Source: Lunularia cruciata
Lineage: Eukaryota; Streptophyta; Marchantiopsida; Lunulariales; Lunulariaceae
NCBI GenBank assembly: GCA_948567375.1
Contig: OX419762.1
Location: 26,045,465-26,109,464, forward strand
Length of the DNA: 64,000 bases
Direction: 5' to 3'
Under the pieces are notes generated by a model that had not been told where the DNA came from, ran no database searches, and saw nothing but the letters and a program-made list of their open reading frames with translations. The position numbers and the translations under genes were made by a program. Below, in pieces: positions 11,045 through 20,737 of the stretch; positions within the stretch are counted from its first letter, which is position 1; the number at the start of each line of letters is the position of its first letter.

Positions 11045-11653
11045 AGAGTCTTGTTAGACTCTGGTGCGCAGCCCTTTATGTTGGGGAAGGCTGCAGTTGT
11101 TGGTCTGGAGTTACGGAAGACCAATGTGGAGAGGTGTCCATTTCAGATCCAGACATCTCCTGGTGGTGGTTCGACACAGTACACCACACGTGGAGAGCTT
11201 GTTGTCCAAGTTCAGCCTGGTTATCCGACTGATAGCTCGGTGGTGAGAGCTTAGGCTATTGCGACGATAGCTGAGTCATATGATGTGCTAGTTGGGGGAG
11301 CAGTGTTATACCCCATGGGTTTCAGTATTGACTATTGGGAGGAGACAGCCTCTTATAGACCTGGTTGGCAGTCTGGTGAGGGACGGGTATGTCGCCTACC
11401 AGTACGTTTCAGTAGTGGCAGTCTTGGCTCACTACAGTCCGGGACCATGGCAGCATCAGTTTTGGCTTTCAGCGGTGCAATTACTTGGCCTGGTGACTTG
11501 TTGGAGGGGAACGCCCATGCAGAGGATACTCCAGTACCAGAGGAGATCACTCGGCTATGGAGTACGAGTGGGATTGTTCCATCCACCTTGGATGTTCCAT
11601 TGTGGAGTTCAGAGGAGGCATTGCAGCAGCATGCAGATCAGTTGGTGCAGTAG
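11045..11653 (+). pseudogene. Element A retropepsin-like protease
   Basis: Right after the stop at 11042 the frame shows the catalytic triad region LLDSGAQPFMLG, with Asp at 11057-11059, followed by the flap region. Then comes YDVLVGGAVLYPMGFSIDYW, in the place of the second conserved motif (ILG-like, here VLVGG). Stops at 11252 and 11651 break it. It would cleave the polyprotein. The region 10459-11041 between the knuckles and the protease has no recognised fold. Confidence 0.7.
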
Positions 11654-11719
11654 GCTTGGAGTGGAGCCTTCGTACCATTAGGGGATGAGTGTGAGGATGA
11701 GCCTCCAGAGGCAATTGCT

Positions 11720-12736
11720 TTGACACCTCTGGATACCACACTCATTGCTTGGCAGTACCCAGTAGAGGGGATATGCCTATTGGAGTTGTTTGGTGGGATC
11801 AGCACCGGACTAGCTGCGGTGTTACAGGCGGGTATTCGAGTACAGAGGTACTTGTATGTAGAGAGAGATGAGACTGCTAGGCGAGTCTCTCTACATCATG
11901 TGGCACACTTGGCCTATCGGTATCCGGAGTTATTACCGATGTCAACAGTCAGAGGCTACCAGAAGGCCTTACCAGGAGACATTTCCTTACTGGGGGCGCA
12001 TGACCTAGAGAGACATGGGCCTGTTCACTTGGTGATTTCTGGATGGCCATGTCAGGGACATACACGTGCGGGCCACGGTTTGGGTCTTCAGGATCCTTGT
12101 TCTGGTGTGTTTTGGGAGATGTTACGGATACTACAACATCTCCAAGTTCATCAGTCTGTTTCTCCAGCTTACCTTTTGGAGAACGTTCCATTGATGGGTG
12201 ATTCTCACACTAGAGTGGTGGCGAGTACACATCAGGTCCATTCTTGGATGGGACCTGCTGTATTGTTAGATGCAGCCAGAGTGGGATCACGGGCTCATCG
12301 TCTTTGTCTTTGGTGGACGAACCTTTTACCCATAGAGGTTCTACAACGTAGTTATGATGGGATTGAGCGACTAGACCACATTCTTGTTGATGATATCTTG
12401 GATGTTGGACGTCAGTCTCAGACAGTGGTAGTGGCTGATAGGTCACCTATGGCAGTGGTGAACCTAGTTGGATAGCCTAGAGCTGCATTTCCCACACTCA
12501 TGAGTTTCCCAGGCTCTCATGCTTTTTGAGAGGGAGGACCTAGACTTGTTTGGGACTCACAGTTACAGCAGTTGGTGGAGCCCAATGATGATGAGAGAGA
12601 GCGGGCGATGGGTTTTTGCACCGGTATTACCGCTGTTCCAGCAGTGTTAGAGGCATCTAGGCATCAAGTGTTAGGTCAGGCTATGGACCTGAACTGTTTG
12701 ACCTGGATTGTGAGCCTTGGTTTGGCAGAGCAGCGT
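11720..12736 (+). pseudogene. C5 cytosine DNA methyltransferase domain inside element A
   Basis: The motifs of C5-cytosine methyltransferases appear in canonical order. Motif I: LLELFGGISTGLAAVLQAG (~11780-11835), with the SAM-binding acidic position in YLYVERDE. Motif IV: SGWPCQGHTRAGHGLGL, with the catalytic Cys codon at 12050-12052. Motif VI: LLENVP, Glu at 12179-12181. Motif VIII-like: AARVGSRAHRLCLWWTN (12274-12324). Motif IX-like: ERERAMGF (~12593-12616). Motif X-like: RHQVLGQAMDL (~12659-12695). The target-recognition part between VIII and IX is short (~70 codons). Stops at 12473 and 12527 hit only that part. It would methylate DNA at C5, possibly the element's own cDNA. Motif I resembles DNMT3-like enzymes, but PCQ in motif IV differs from the PCN of DNMT3/DRM, so the subfamily is open. 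Confidence 0.87.
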
Positions 12737-13054
12737 AGGATGCACTTGGTAGGCATCACCACTCGGACACTTGTGAGCCCTGTGCCTATCGAGACGATTC
12801 AGGCACATGCTGGGGGCGATGGACCGAGTGGACATGGTATTCTTGGGACACATCCAGTAGCTACTAGGGAGAGTGGTCTACTTGGAGTCCATCCAGGTGA
12901 GCATGGGCTACTTGGATTACACCCTTGGTCCACATGGGATGCAGCCAGAGGACGTATGGAGCTTGCAGCCAGAGTAGAGGGAGTTTTTCACACAGAGGTT
13001 GGGACCTCTAGTGGTCGGGAGCATGACACCATTGCTCCCAAGGGCCCAGTGTAG
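12737..13054 (+). pseudogene. Linker between DNMT and RT in element A
   Basis: A low-complexity linker in the same frame, with repeated GILGTHP, GLLGVHP and GLLGLHP units (12838-12930), ended by TAG at 13052. It probably separates the methyltransferase from the RT and may hold a protease site. No known domain. Confidence 0.5.
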
Positions 13055-14164
13055 CAGCCAATCAGTACGTCTTCCACTCCTACTACAGTTACAGAGGATA
13101 CTTGGGAGCCAGATCTTGGACCCAAGCTTACTGGAGAGGAAAGACGGAGGGTTTGGAGGTTCTTGAGGAGTCACACGAGTTGTTTTGCCTTCAGTATGAA
13201 GGATTTGGGTGCTCTGAAGGGACCTGGTATACGGATTGAGCTGACTAGCGACACACCAGTTTTCTGACGTCCTTATCAATATAGTGATATGGAGAGGACA
13301 TTGATTCAGAGCCGGAGTAGTGACCTTTTTGAGGCTAGTTTGGTGGAGATTTCACATGGAGAGTATGCATCAGCGACAGTGATGCCAGCCAAGAAGGATA
13401 TGCATGGCAACTATACAGATAGGCGGATGTGTGGAGATTACCGTCCTATCAACCGACAGACTAGGGCTGATTGGTTTGCCATGCCTACACCGGAGGAGAT
13501 TTTTGATGCGATTGGGCATGCAAAGGTCTTCAGTACTTTGGATCTTCGAGCGGGATATCATCAGTTGCCGATCAGGGAGGAGGATAAGTCCAAGACAACA
13601 TTTTGGGCTATTGATCCTCATGGCAAGGATGTGTTATATCAGTGGAGGTTCTTACCATTTGGGTTGAAGAACGCTCCTGCTGAGTTCCAGAGGGTCATGG
13701 ATAGGATCCTAGCTGGATTGGATTTTGCTCGGTGCTATATTGATGACATTTTGGTTTATAGCACTACTGTGGAGGAGCATGAGAGACAGTTGTTGGAGGT
13801 GTTTGAGAGGTTGAGATCTCATGGACTCAAATTACATCCGGGGAAGTGTAGGTTCTTCCATGAGCAGGTTGAGTATTTGGGTCACACTATCTACCCCGGA
13901 GGACTTGGTGTTCAGCAGACCAAGGTGGAGGCTATTGCACGTATTCCTCGGCCTACGGATGTGAGCAGAGTGCGAGCATTCCTTGGGTTGGCGAACTTCT
14001 ATCGCCGCTATGTTAGAGGATTTAGTGCCATTGCCAAGGCCTTGACGAAGCTGACCAAGCTTACACAGGAGTGGTGTTGGGGAGATGAGCAGGAGAGAGC
14101 TTTTGTAGAGCTCAAGGAGAGGTTGACATCTGCTCCTATTTTGAAGAGACCGATCAGGGGATGA
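13055..14164 (+). pseudogene. Element A reverse transcriptase
   Basis: Clear Ty3/gypsy RT: MCGDYRPINRQT, FSTLDLRAGYHQLPI, FLPFGLKNAPAEFQRVMD, the catalytic YIDDILVYS (13736-13762), and FLGLANFYRRYVRGFS in the thumb. TGA at 13265 lies just before the RT core (context VF-stop-RPY) and TGA at 14162 lies at the RT/RNase H border. All catalytic residues are present. It would copy the element RNA into cDNA. Confidence 0.92.
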
Positions 14165-14905
14165 CCATTTCAGGTTCACACTGATTGGAGTATGTTGGGG
14201 CTTGGAGCGGTGCTCACCCAACATGATGATGAGGAGAAGGAGTTTGTGGTGGCCTATGCTAGTTGCTCCAACAATTCAGCGGAGGTAAAGTATAGTTCAT
14301 ATGAGGGAGAGTGCTTGGCAGCAGTTTGGGCAGTAGCACATTTCCGATGTTACCTGTTTGGTAACCCCTTCACTCTCATCACTGATCATCAGCCGCTGAA
14401 GTGGTTGATGGAGTCCGACAAGCTTTCAAGGAAGCTTGCACGATGGGCTCTGATTTTACAGGAGTATGATTTCACGGTTGTTCACAGACCTGGAGTGGTG
14501 AACCGTGATGCAGATGGGTTGAGTAGAAACCCATGTCCCAGCCAGCAGGATCAGACCGGAGCACGTTGGCATGGTGAGACAGATGAGGAGATGGTGCCAG
14601 GTTGGCATGCATCAGCCTTTCTGTGTATATTTGCAGAGACATTGGTGGTATCTCTCTCAGCGCATACAGGAGGAGTTATTAAGGTCACAGATCCAAAGAG
14701 TGAAGATATTGGTACAGTTCAGCGAGACATTCATGATGATGTCTTAGTGATGGACTATCTTCGCACTGGTGTTGTGGGTGGCACAGTTGGGGCCAAGGAG
14801 AGAGACCGTGTTCTTCAGCGAGCCAGACGGTTCAGATTGGAGGGTAGACACCTTTTGCGTGTATGGGAGGATGGTAGAGTGAGAGTAGTACCACTTCCAT
14901 CATAG
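14165..14905 (+). pseudogene. Element A RNase H
   Basis: Gypsy RNase H motifs: FQVHTDWSMLGLGAVL (Asp of the active site in HTD), YSSYEGECLAAVWAV (catalytic Glu), and LITDHQPLKWLM (Asp). The tether ends RDADGLSRNP. After that, 14540-14902 is a connection region with few motifs. TAG at 14903 separates it from integrase. It would remove RNA during cDNA synthesis. Confidence 0.88.
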
Positions 14906-16027
14906 AGACCACAGTTGGTCCGTCATGCTCATGAGGAGCTAGGACATTTTGGAGTAAAGCGTACATATAGCTTACTTCAGAGTCATTATTGGTGGCGTGG
15001 TATGCAGACCGAGGTACAGCAGTTTGTTGCCAGATGTATGGTTTGTGACCAAGTTAGGGCATCATTCAATGCTCCTACGCCACAGTTACACCCATTACCT
15101 ATCATGGGATTGGGTTACCGTTGGAGTTTGGACTTTGCCGGACCTTTACCGCTGACTGTGAGACATCATCGGTATGTTTTGGTGATGGTGGAGCACTTCT
15201 CCAAGTGGATTGAGTTGGTGGCACTTCCTGACAAGTCTAGTGAAGGGACAGCTTACTCGTTCCTGGATCGAGTTCTTAGTCATTTTGGTGCACTAGCTAA
15301 GGTTTTGACTGATCAGGGTACAGAGTTCTTGGGAGAGTTTCAGGTCTTGTGTGACAAGGCTTTGATTGATCATCGTACTACATCCCGAGATCACCCTGAG
15401 GCAGATGGCTTAGCAGAGAGAGTGGTTCAGACGGTGAAGAGAGGATTGCGAAAGTATGGTTTGCAGAGAGGCCACTTGGGAGATTGGGATCTCCAGTTAC
15501 CTTGGTTGGCCATGGGCTATCGGTTCAGCCGGCAAGCCTCCTTAGCATCTTTCTCTCCATACTTCCTACTCTATGGACGAGATCTAGATTTACCTGTAGC
15601 CATTCGTCGAGATGCTACTATAGTTTTGGACTTGGATGACCCCGATGTATGGATGAGCGCATGTTCTCAGCGGGCAGAGATCTTTCGGAGAGTGATGCCG
15701 ATGGCCTTTGAGAACTTGGCGATTGCTCAGCATAGAGATACTTTACGCTATGCTACCATTCGAGGAGGAGGTTATAGACCCTCGATCCGTCGATTTCATC
15801 CAGGCGACTATGTATATCTACAGCAGACAGCACCGACAACACTTGATGTTTCTACGGGCCGCACTATCTTGAGAGTGCGTGAGGTTTTGCCATCTGGAGT
15901 CCTTGTGTTAGAAGGACGTGATGGTGTTGTTTGGAAGGATCATGTGCGCAATTGTGCGCCATGTCACCTTCCAAACATTGATGGTACTATGGACCCAAGC
16001 TTGGCACTTGTACGTACAGGCTTGAGG
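14906..16027 (+). pseudogene. Element A integrase
   Basis: HHCC zinc region (HEELGHFGVKRTY, then CMVCDQVR; 14930-15062). Core with D,D,E: Asp in WSLDFAGPL (15131-15133), Asp in VLTDQGTEF (15311-15313) and Glu in DGLAERVVQ (15416-15418). The C-terminal part has GDYVYLQQTAP and VLVLEGRDGVVWKDHVRN in place of a GPY/F module. No chromodomain is seen; a PHD finger takes that position. This part has no internal stop. Confidence 0.9.
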
Positions 16028-16162
16028 TGTATGTTATGTGGCTCTTCTGGTGGAGCTGCTACTATGTTAGTGTGTGATAGCTGTTTGAGAGGATGGCATA
16101 TGGCATGTATGACTCCTCCCCTCACGGTGGTTCCTCAAGGACAGTGGTTATGTCCTAGATGT
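16028..16162 (+). pseudogene. PHD finger at integrase C-terminus of element A
   Basis: Perfect C4-H-C3 pattern: C-ML-C, then 10 residues, C-DS-C, LRGW, H-MA-C, then WLCPRC at the end; first Cys codon 16028-16030, last 16160-16162. The conserved Trp two residues before the last CxxC is present. PHD fingers read the histone H3 tail. By analogy with the integrase chromodomain of chromoviruses I infer that it could steer integration to a chromatin state. The sequence around it (GLRCMLCGSS...ATMLVCDSC) is typical of plant PHD fingers. Terminal TGA at 16166. Confidence 0.9.
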
Positions 16163-16168
16163 ACGTGA

Positions 16169-16440
16169 CCTATAGCTAGTTCATTCTTTATATGGTATAG
16201 ATTGCAGACAAGCGACTAACGATGGGGCTCCATAGCACCCGGCCTCCTGATCTTTGCCCATTAGAGGGTATACCATATACTTAGAGTAGATGGCTATCTG
16301 GAGTTAGAGGGACCTAACCGCCAGCTAGGGGGGCGATTGTGGCACTTTAGAGTCTATGTATGACTTATGTGTGAGTTGTGCTTCTATAGTGTATGATGTT
16401 GACAGCGATGTATGTTGTGTAGCGATGTATATACGCACGA
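16169..16440 (+). other. 3' non-coding end of element A with purine tract
   Basis: A PPT-like AGCTAGGGGGGCGAT sits at about 16323-16337 and is followed by TGTGGCACTTTAGAG (16338), which could be the first bases of the 3' LTR. It matches the 5' LTR start (TGTCACGCCATTTGTAG) only weakly, so I do not call a 3' LTR. The element ends at about 16440 against a B LTR. That is the right breakpoint of the proposed inversion. Confidence 0.4.
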
Positions 16441-18366
16441 CAAGGTTAGCACTCGCCATCTCTGCTTTCTTTTACTGCAACAACACCAATAGTGGACACA
16501 TGACCTTTGATAGATACTCCACTCCATTGTACTTCTTGTCATTGGCCCAGACTTCATCTTCCTCTACATGTAACTCTCCTACTTGCACCTTACCCAAAAG
16601 TCACAATCTTTGTACCTTCAAGGTTTCCCCATCCAAACTCACCTCCTCTTTTGTGGTGACTTTGTTGGGCCTCACCTTGGTTGCATGCACACTTCTCTTC
16701 CCCTTGGCAGTTCTTGGACATGCCAAGACTCCTTCTTCTTCCTTCTTCTCACACCCTCGTTTGATAGTGGACACCTCTTGACTCGGCTTCCTTGTATCCA
16801 TACTCCATCTTCAGGTTTTCTGAACCTCCGCCTTGCCTTCACTGCCACTACTTGATTCTTCATTTTGCAATGTTAACTCTTCTTCTCCTCCAAAAGCTTC
16901 TTCCTTTGACTCTGTTTCTCCTTTGGACTCCTCTGCTTCTTCCAAAGTCAATTCCTTTGCTTTCACCACCACTACCTTTGGGTTAGGCTTTTTCATCTTC
17001 TATGGTTGTATTGCCACAAGGCAACTTTCAGGCTTAGTTCTCTTCCTTGCCTTTGAGATGTCAACCGCTACAGTTCTCTCCTTCCTACTCTTCTTGTAGT
17101 ACTCGTCTCCTTCTCGCACTCGCTCCATATAATATTGTTCATCCGCATCCGCTTCCTTGCATAGATCTGGATACAAGTGCAATCACATTTGATTTCTCTC
17201 TTCCAAAGTTAGTAAATTCAGCCTAAAGTAGAAATGAGCTGCAAAGGGCACAAATTAATGTGGTTGCATGTCCATCCTCCAACCCAAAATCATCTACCCC
17301 ACTTGTTGATGCAGACATATTGCCCAGTCTATTGCCTCTCCTACTGACATTTGTTGAAAGAACACCACCTATTGCATTGTGACATAGGTAGTTCACTCTG
17401 GCTTGAACATTTCCATCATCGCGCTTACAATCCTTCTCCACTCGGGGTCTCTATAGCTATCCACTTTATACCCATTCTTGGTGTGAGGTTGATTGAAAGA
17501 ATTTCTCACCTCGGCAATCTCTTATGAGGCATCACAATTCCAATAGGAGGTGGTACCTCTTATCTCTCCTGCTTCTCTCCCTAGGACTATTCTCTAATCC
17601 AACTCAGTCCATCGAGCCAGATTTCTTCTCTTCTCCTTTTGCTTTGGCCCATCCTTGCAATCACTTGGTGTGATTTCTGCCATGAAACCTGGAAAACTGA
17701 AATTCCAATTCCAGTCCAAGAACATGATACAAAGTCTCACTACGACCTTGATCTTGGCCACTACATCTAATCTACACATTGCAAGTCCTCTCACCATACT
17801 CTGCTTACTTTTGGAGCCATTGTGTGTTTCTTCACTCTTCTTGTGGAAGATTGTTCTCAAGATCCTAACCCACTCTTCTTCTTGCAAAATTGCAATTTGC
17901 ATTACTTTGGGTTGACTTTGAATAGGGACATGATAACATTTGGACATTGTGCTGCTTCCTTGCAAAATTCTTGATTTTATAGTCCTTTGCTGATTGGTCA
18001 TTCTTCAGTTGCTTCTTTGCTCTAGTCACCAATTCTGTGAGGTTGTTTCTTATCATTATCAAGAACTTCTTGATCTTGAAGTTTTCACTTTCTTCCTGCA
18101 TACTTTCTTGATTGTCAAACCCCAAAGAAGTTTGTTATAGGTTCTTTGGATCAGGCTACGCTACCCAATACAAAGTCCCTTTCTTCATCCTTCTCTCTTG
18201 TCCATCTCGGGTCCTTTGGACTTGACCCAAAGTTGACTTAGGGTTTGGCCCAAACACATACTTCTTTGCATTTTCCTTCCTGTTTAGCCCTCCTTCGGCT
18301 TTACTAATGTACTTCTTCGTCAAAAATTTATGAAACCCATCAAAACCAAAAAATGTGTGTACCACA
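16441..18366 (-). mobile_element. Partial family B LTR (L2), U3 end intact
   Basis: On the minus strand it begins with the terminus TGTGGTACACACA at 18366 and runs into the LTR ORF, where it is cut at 16441. Homology with L1 (1651-3367) is clear over 16441-16860 against 2690-3100. Its right neighbour is the second half of the split LTR, which starts AAGTC at 18367. Like L1 it shows only the U3 terminus. Confidence 0.7.
16443..17947 (-). pseudogene. Family B LTR-internal ORF, N-terminal two thirds
   Basis: An ATG at 17947 (minus) opens with MSKCYHVPIQSQPKVMQIA, matched in B3 from 60493. Conserved blocks follow: QEEEWVRIL, MFLDWNWNFSFPGFMAEI, GYKVDSYRDPEW, AHFYFRLNLLTLEERNQM, YMERVREGDEYY, then an acidic Ser/Glu-rich stretch (~16811-17000). 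Several stops interrupt it and the coiled-coil end is lost. No similarity to a known family comes to mind; the WNWNF block is the best search handle. Confidence 0.5.
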
Positions 18367-18887
18367 AAGTCAGTATGCGTGTTGAATGTTGGATTCCACA
18401 ACCGTGATCTTTATTATATGTGTTTGATCTTGAGTGAAGTGCAATCAGAGCAATGCCTTGATAGATCTGTGAGGAATTGTAGTGTTGGTAGTATTCTACA
18501 GTTGTGAGTGTAGCGTAATGTTGATGTGAAGCAATTTTGATCAAGGAAGTTATGCCTTCAATGGAAGGGTGGAACAAAATTTTGAAGCAGAAGGGTTCTG
18601 CAATAAAGTAGCCATTTTTGGAAGAGATTGAATCATCACAATCAAGATTTTTTGAAAAGATTTGATGGATTTGTGATTAAGAAGTGTTAATTTGTGACGA
18701 GACTGCAAGTCAATACTTGTTACTCTCTTCTACGTGTAGTTTCTACCCAAGAGTCTGAAGAAGAAATTAAGAAGAACCACATTTGTGACATTTGAGTTTG
18801 TATTTGGACATTTCTTACTAATATCTTTGTAGGAACAAACTTTCCTTGCCTGATTACCAAAAAAGAAATATTTTCCGGGTTGTCACA
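18367..18887 (+). mobile_element. Split family B LTR, second half (H2)
   Basis: It starts AAGTCAGTATGCGTGTTG, the LTR position at which H1 (3368) stops, and ends at GGGTTGTCACA. No PBS follows, so this is not a 5' LTR. AATAG (18888-18892) after it matches the reverse-complemented flank of H1 at 4764-4768, as expected for one LTR inserted with TSD AATAG. Confidence 0.65.
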
Positions 18888-19358
18888 AATAGTTATGCAT
18901 CAAAGTTACTATTTACCATTGTAACTCAAGTAACTAGGCTAAAAGTCAAGTAAATCAAAAAGTATAAAGGAATATCTATCCATATGAACATATTCTACTA
19001 AGATGTGATCTTATCTTGACCCAACTACTTAGTCAAGGATTCCTTCACATGGGCTATCCTTGGACTAGAGAAGAATCCAAAACAAAAAAGCTTGCGGGCC
19101 CAAGATTTCTCACCTCTTTCCTCAAAGCCAAATACCTAAGAATAATACCAAGTCAACACACTAGAATCCAAAATAGTGGTGCTCATCTTTTCTACTTCCT
19201 CTAAAGTAAGGTCCACTCTATCTTAGCTATGACTAAATTTAGCTAATCATGACTAATGTAGAACCATCCTTTATCTCTATATAAACAATTTCTCTCAATA
19301 ATTTGTAATACTAAGCTAAATATCACAATACCACACACATGCCCAAATAGGTGTTACA
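18888..19358 (-). repeat. 3' LTR of element C (partial)
   Basis: On the minus strand the LTR starts TGTAACACCTATTTGGGC at 19358, right after a short purine-rich PPT-like CCGAGGGTAAA. A good TATA box, TTTATATAGAG, lies near 19277-19290 on the minus strand. At 18888 the LTR is interrupted by the B LTR H2. Its continuation is probably the stretch starting at 4764. No ORF is supported here. Confidence 0.6.
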
Positions 19359-19371
19359 TTTACCCTCGGAC

Positions 19372-20737
19372 TAAGTTTTCACTTTGTCCTCAAAGTGAAG
19401 GTCTCTCTACCTTCTATGATATATCTTCAACTTATCATGATTACCTATCCTATCAAAGTGTCTTCCTCCTAACTCCTTGAGATCATAGGTGTAATTGCCC
19501 CACACCTTCTCCACTATGAAAGGTCCAAAGTACTTAGGAAAAAACTTCTTTTGCACTCTCTTGAATCAAATGGAAACAAATAACATTACCTAATCACCTT
19601 CTTTGAAAAGCTCCACCTTCTTTGAAAAGCTCCACCTTCTTCTTGCTTTGCCTCTTGTCATAACTCTCCTTTTTTTTCCTTTGGGCTTGCTCTACTTGAA
19701 CCATAGCAATTGCTCTTGCCTCTTCTAATTCCATGAATTGATTCTTCTTTGACTTCTATGCATCACCTCCTTGTGTTTTCATCAATCTCCTATGAATGCT
19801 TTGGAAGGTAGGAAGATCAAAGTGAATAGGTAAGGTAGACTCAATACCATATACCAATTGAAATAGAGAATATCCAATGGAAGTCTTCATGGTTTTCCTA
19901 TACTCCCACAAAACTGCATGAATCCTCTTATCCCAATGATGTTTAGCCTCCTCCATTTTTGTATCTTTTGCCAACATCATGCACAAGGTCTGATTGGATC
20001 TCTCTGCCAAGCCATTAGAATTTGGCTTATAGGATGTAGTTATTCTATGTGTGATAAAGAAATGTTGTAGCATGGCTATGGTGATGCTTCCTATAAACTC
20101 TCCTCCTCTATCAAAAACCAACTCTAAAGGGCATCCAAACCTAGTTATAATGTGATCATGAAGAAATCTACCCACTTCATCTTCATTCTTGTTCCTCAAT
20201 GGTCTAGCCTCAACCCACTTGGTAAGGTAATCAATAACTACCACAATGTACCAATTGTTCATTGGGGTTCTATTGAGAGGACCTACAAAATCAATTCCCC
20301 ACTAATCATAAGGTCCTAGCAATGGAATTGATCTAAGTGGTGGAGTGGATGTAGACTTTCTAGCAAAAGCTTGACAAACATGACAATTTTTGCAATAATC
20401 AAGACAATCCTTGAAAATCCTTCTCCAATGGTAAAACCTACATCTAGAATCTTCAAAGAAGTCACCTTTCTTGCAAAGTGTCCTCCACACACTAAACCTT
20501 CATGAAACTCCTTTATGAGTAGGATAGACTCTTCCTTACCCATTGCTCTTTGAAGTAGACCATATGCTCCGTGGTGAAAAAGAATATCCTCCACCATTTT
20601 GTAAGGTCTAGATATTGTTGCAAGGGCCTTCCTCTCCCTAGCATGCATTGCTTCTAGATAGTTACCTCTTGTCACAAAATCCACAATCTCCTTATACTCC
20701 ATTAGAACCTCTTGAGTGATTGAGATTGTCATGAGCT
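19372..20737 (-). pseudogene. Element C integrase
   Basis: Zinc region with NCHVCQAFARKS (after a frameshift near 20316-20490). Core with D,D,E: VVVIDYLTKWVEARPL, LELVFDRGGEFIG and NGLAERSNQT; then the GPY/F-type end FPKYFGPFIVEKV in 19440-19560. A short duplicated segment (CTCCACCTTCTTTGAAAAG, 19608-19640) interrupts the end. Catalytic residues are kept, but frameshifts and stops make it a pseudogene. It is separated from the RNase H by B1. Confidence 0.8.
20733..20737. repeat. Target-site duplication of B1, left copy
   Basis: GAGCT before the B1 LTR start TGTGGTACCC at 20738. The right copy, GAGCT, is at 34436-34440. Perfect 5/5 match, and the interrupted C reading frame (…PYEEL) resumes across it. 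Confidence 0.9.

Larger units (their letters stand above)
8870..16168 (+). pseudogene. Element A single-frame polyprotein (Gag-PR-DNMT-RT-RH-IN-PHD)
   Basis: All domains lie in one reading frame (codon starts at positions 2 mod 3) over about 2430 codons. Ten premature stops interrupt it: TAG at 9569, 11042, 11252, 11651, 12473, 13052 and 14903; TGA at 12527, 13265 and 14162. The last codon is TGA at 16166. There is no indel that changes frame. Every premature stop fits one C-to-T change from CAG or CGA, and none is TAA. A single Gag-Pol frame without a gag/pol frameshift is known in several plant gypsy lineages. The copy is dead as it stands, unless stops are read through, which I consider unlikely for ten. 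Confidence 0.8.
7065..16440 (+). mobile_element. Element A: gypsy retrotransposon encoding DNMT and PHD finger
   Basis: A Ty3/gypsy element with order 5' LTR, PBS-like site, Gag, protease, DNMT, RT, RNase H, integrase, PHD. The left boundary is where A and the second copy A' stop matching (TGTCAC at 7065; TGTCAT on the minus strand at 47485). The right boundary is abrupt: after ~270 bp of 3' non-coding DNA, a B LTR fragment begins at 16441, and I find no second copy of the 5' LTR. The element is visibly richer in G+C and CpG than its surroundings and has no frameshift across 7.3 kb of coding sequence, so it looks younger than A'. Confidence 0.85.

Noticed and set aside
12210..12446. Minus-strand open stretches opposite the DNMT region
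   Set aside because: Short, no domain, and explained by codon bias of the plus-strand frame.
9569..14905. TAG codons in element A as programmed readthrough or recoding
   Set aside because: Seven TAG plus three TGA in one frame, spread through all domains, is better explained by C-to-T decay. One stop between Gag and Pol could be readthrough, but not ten.
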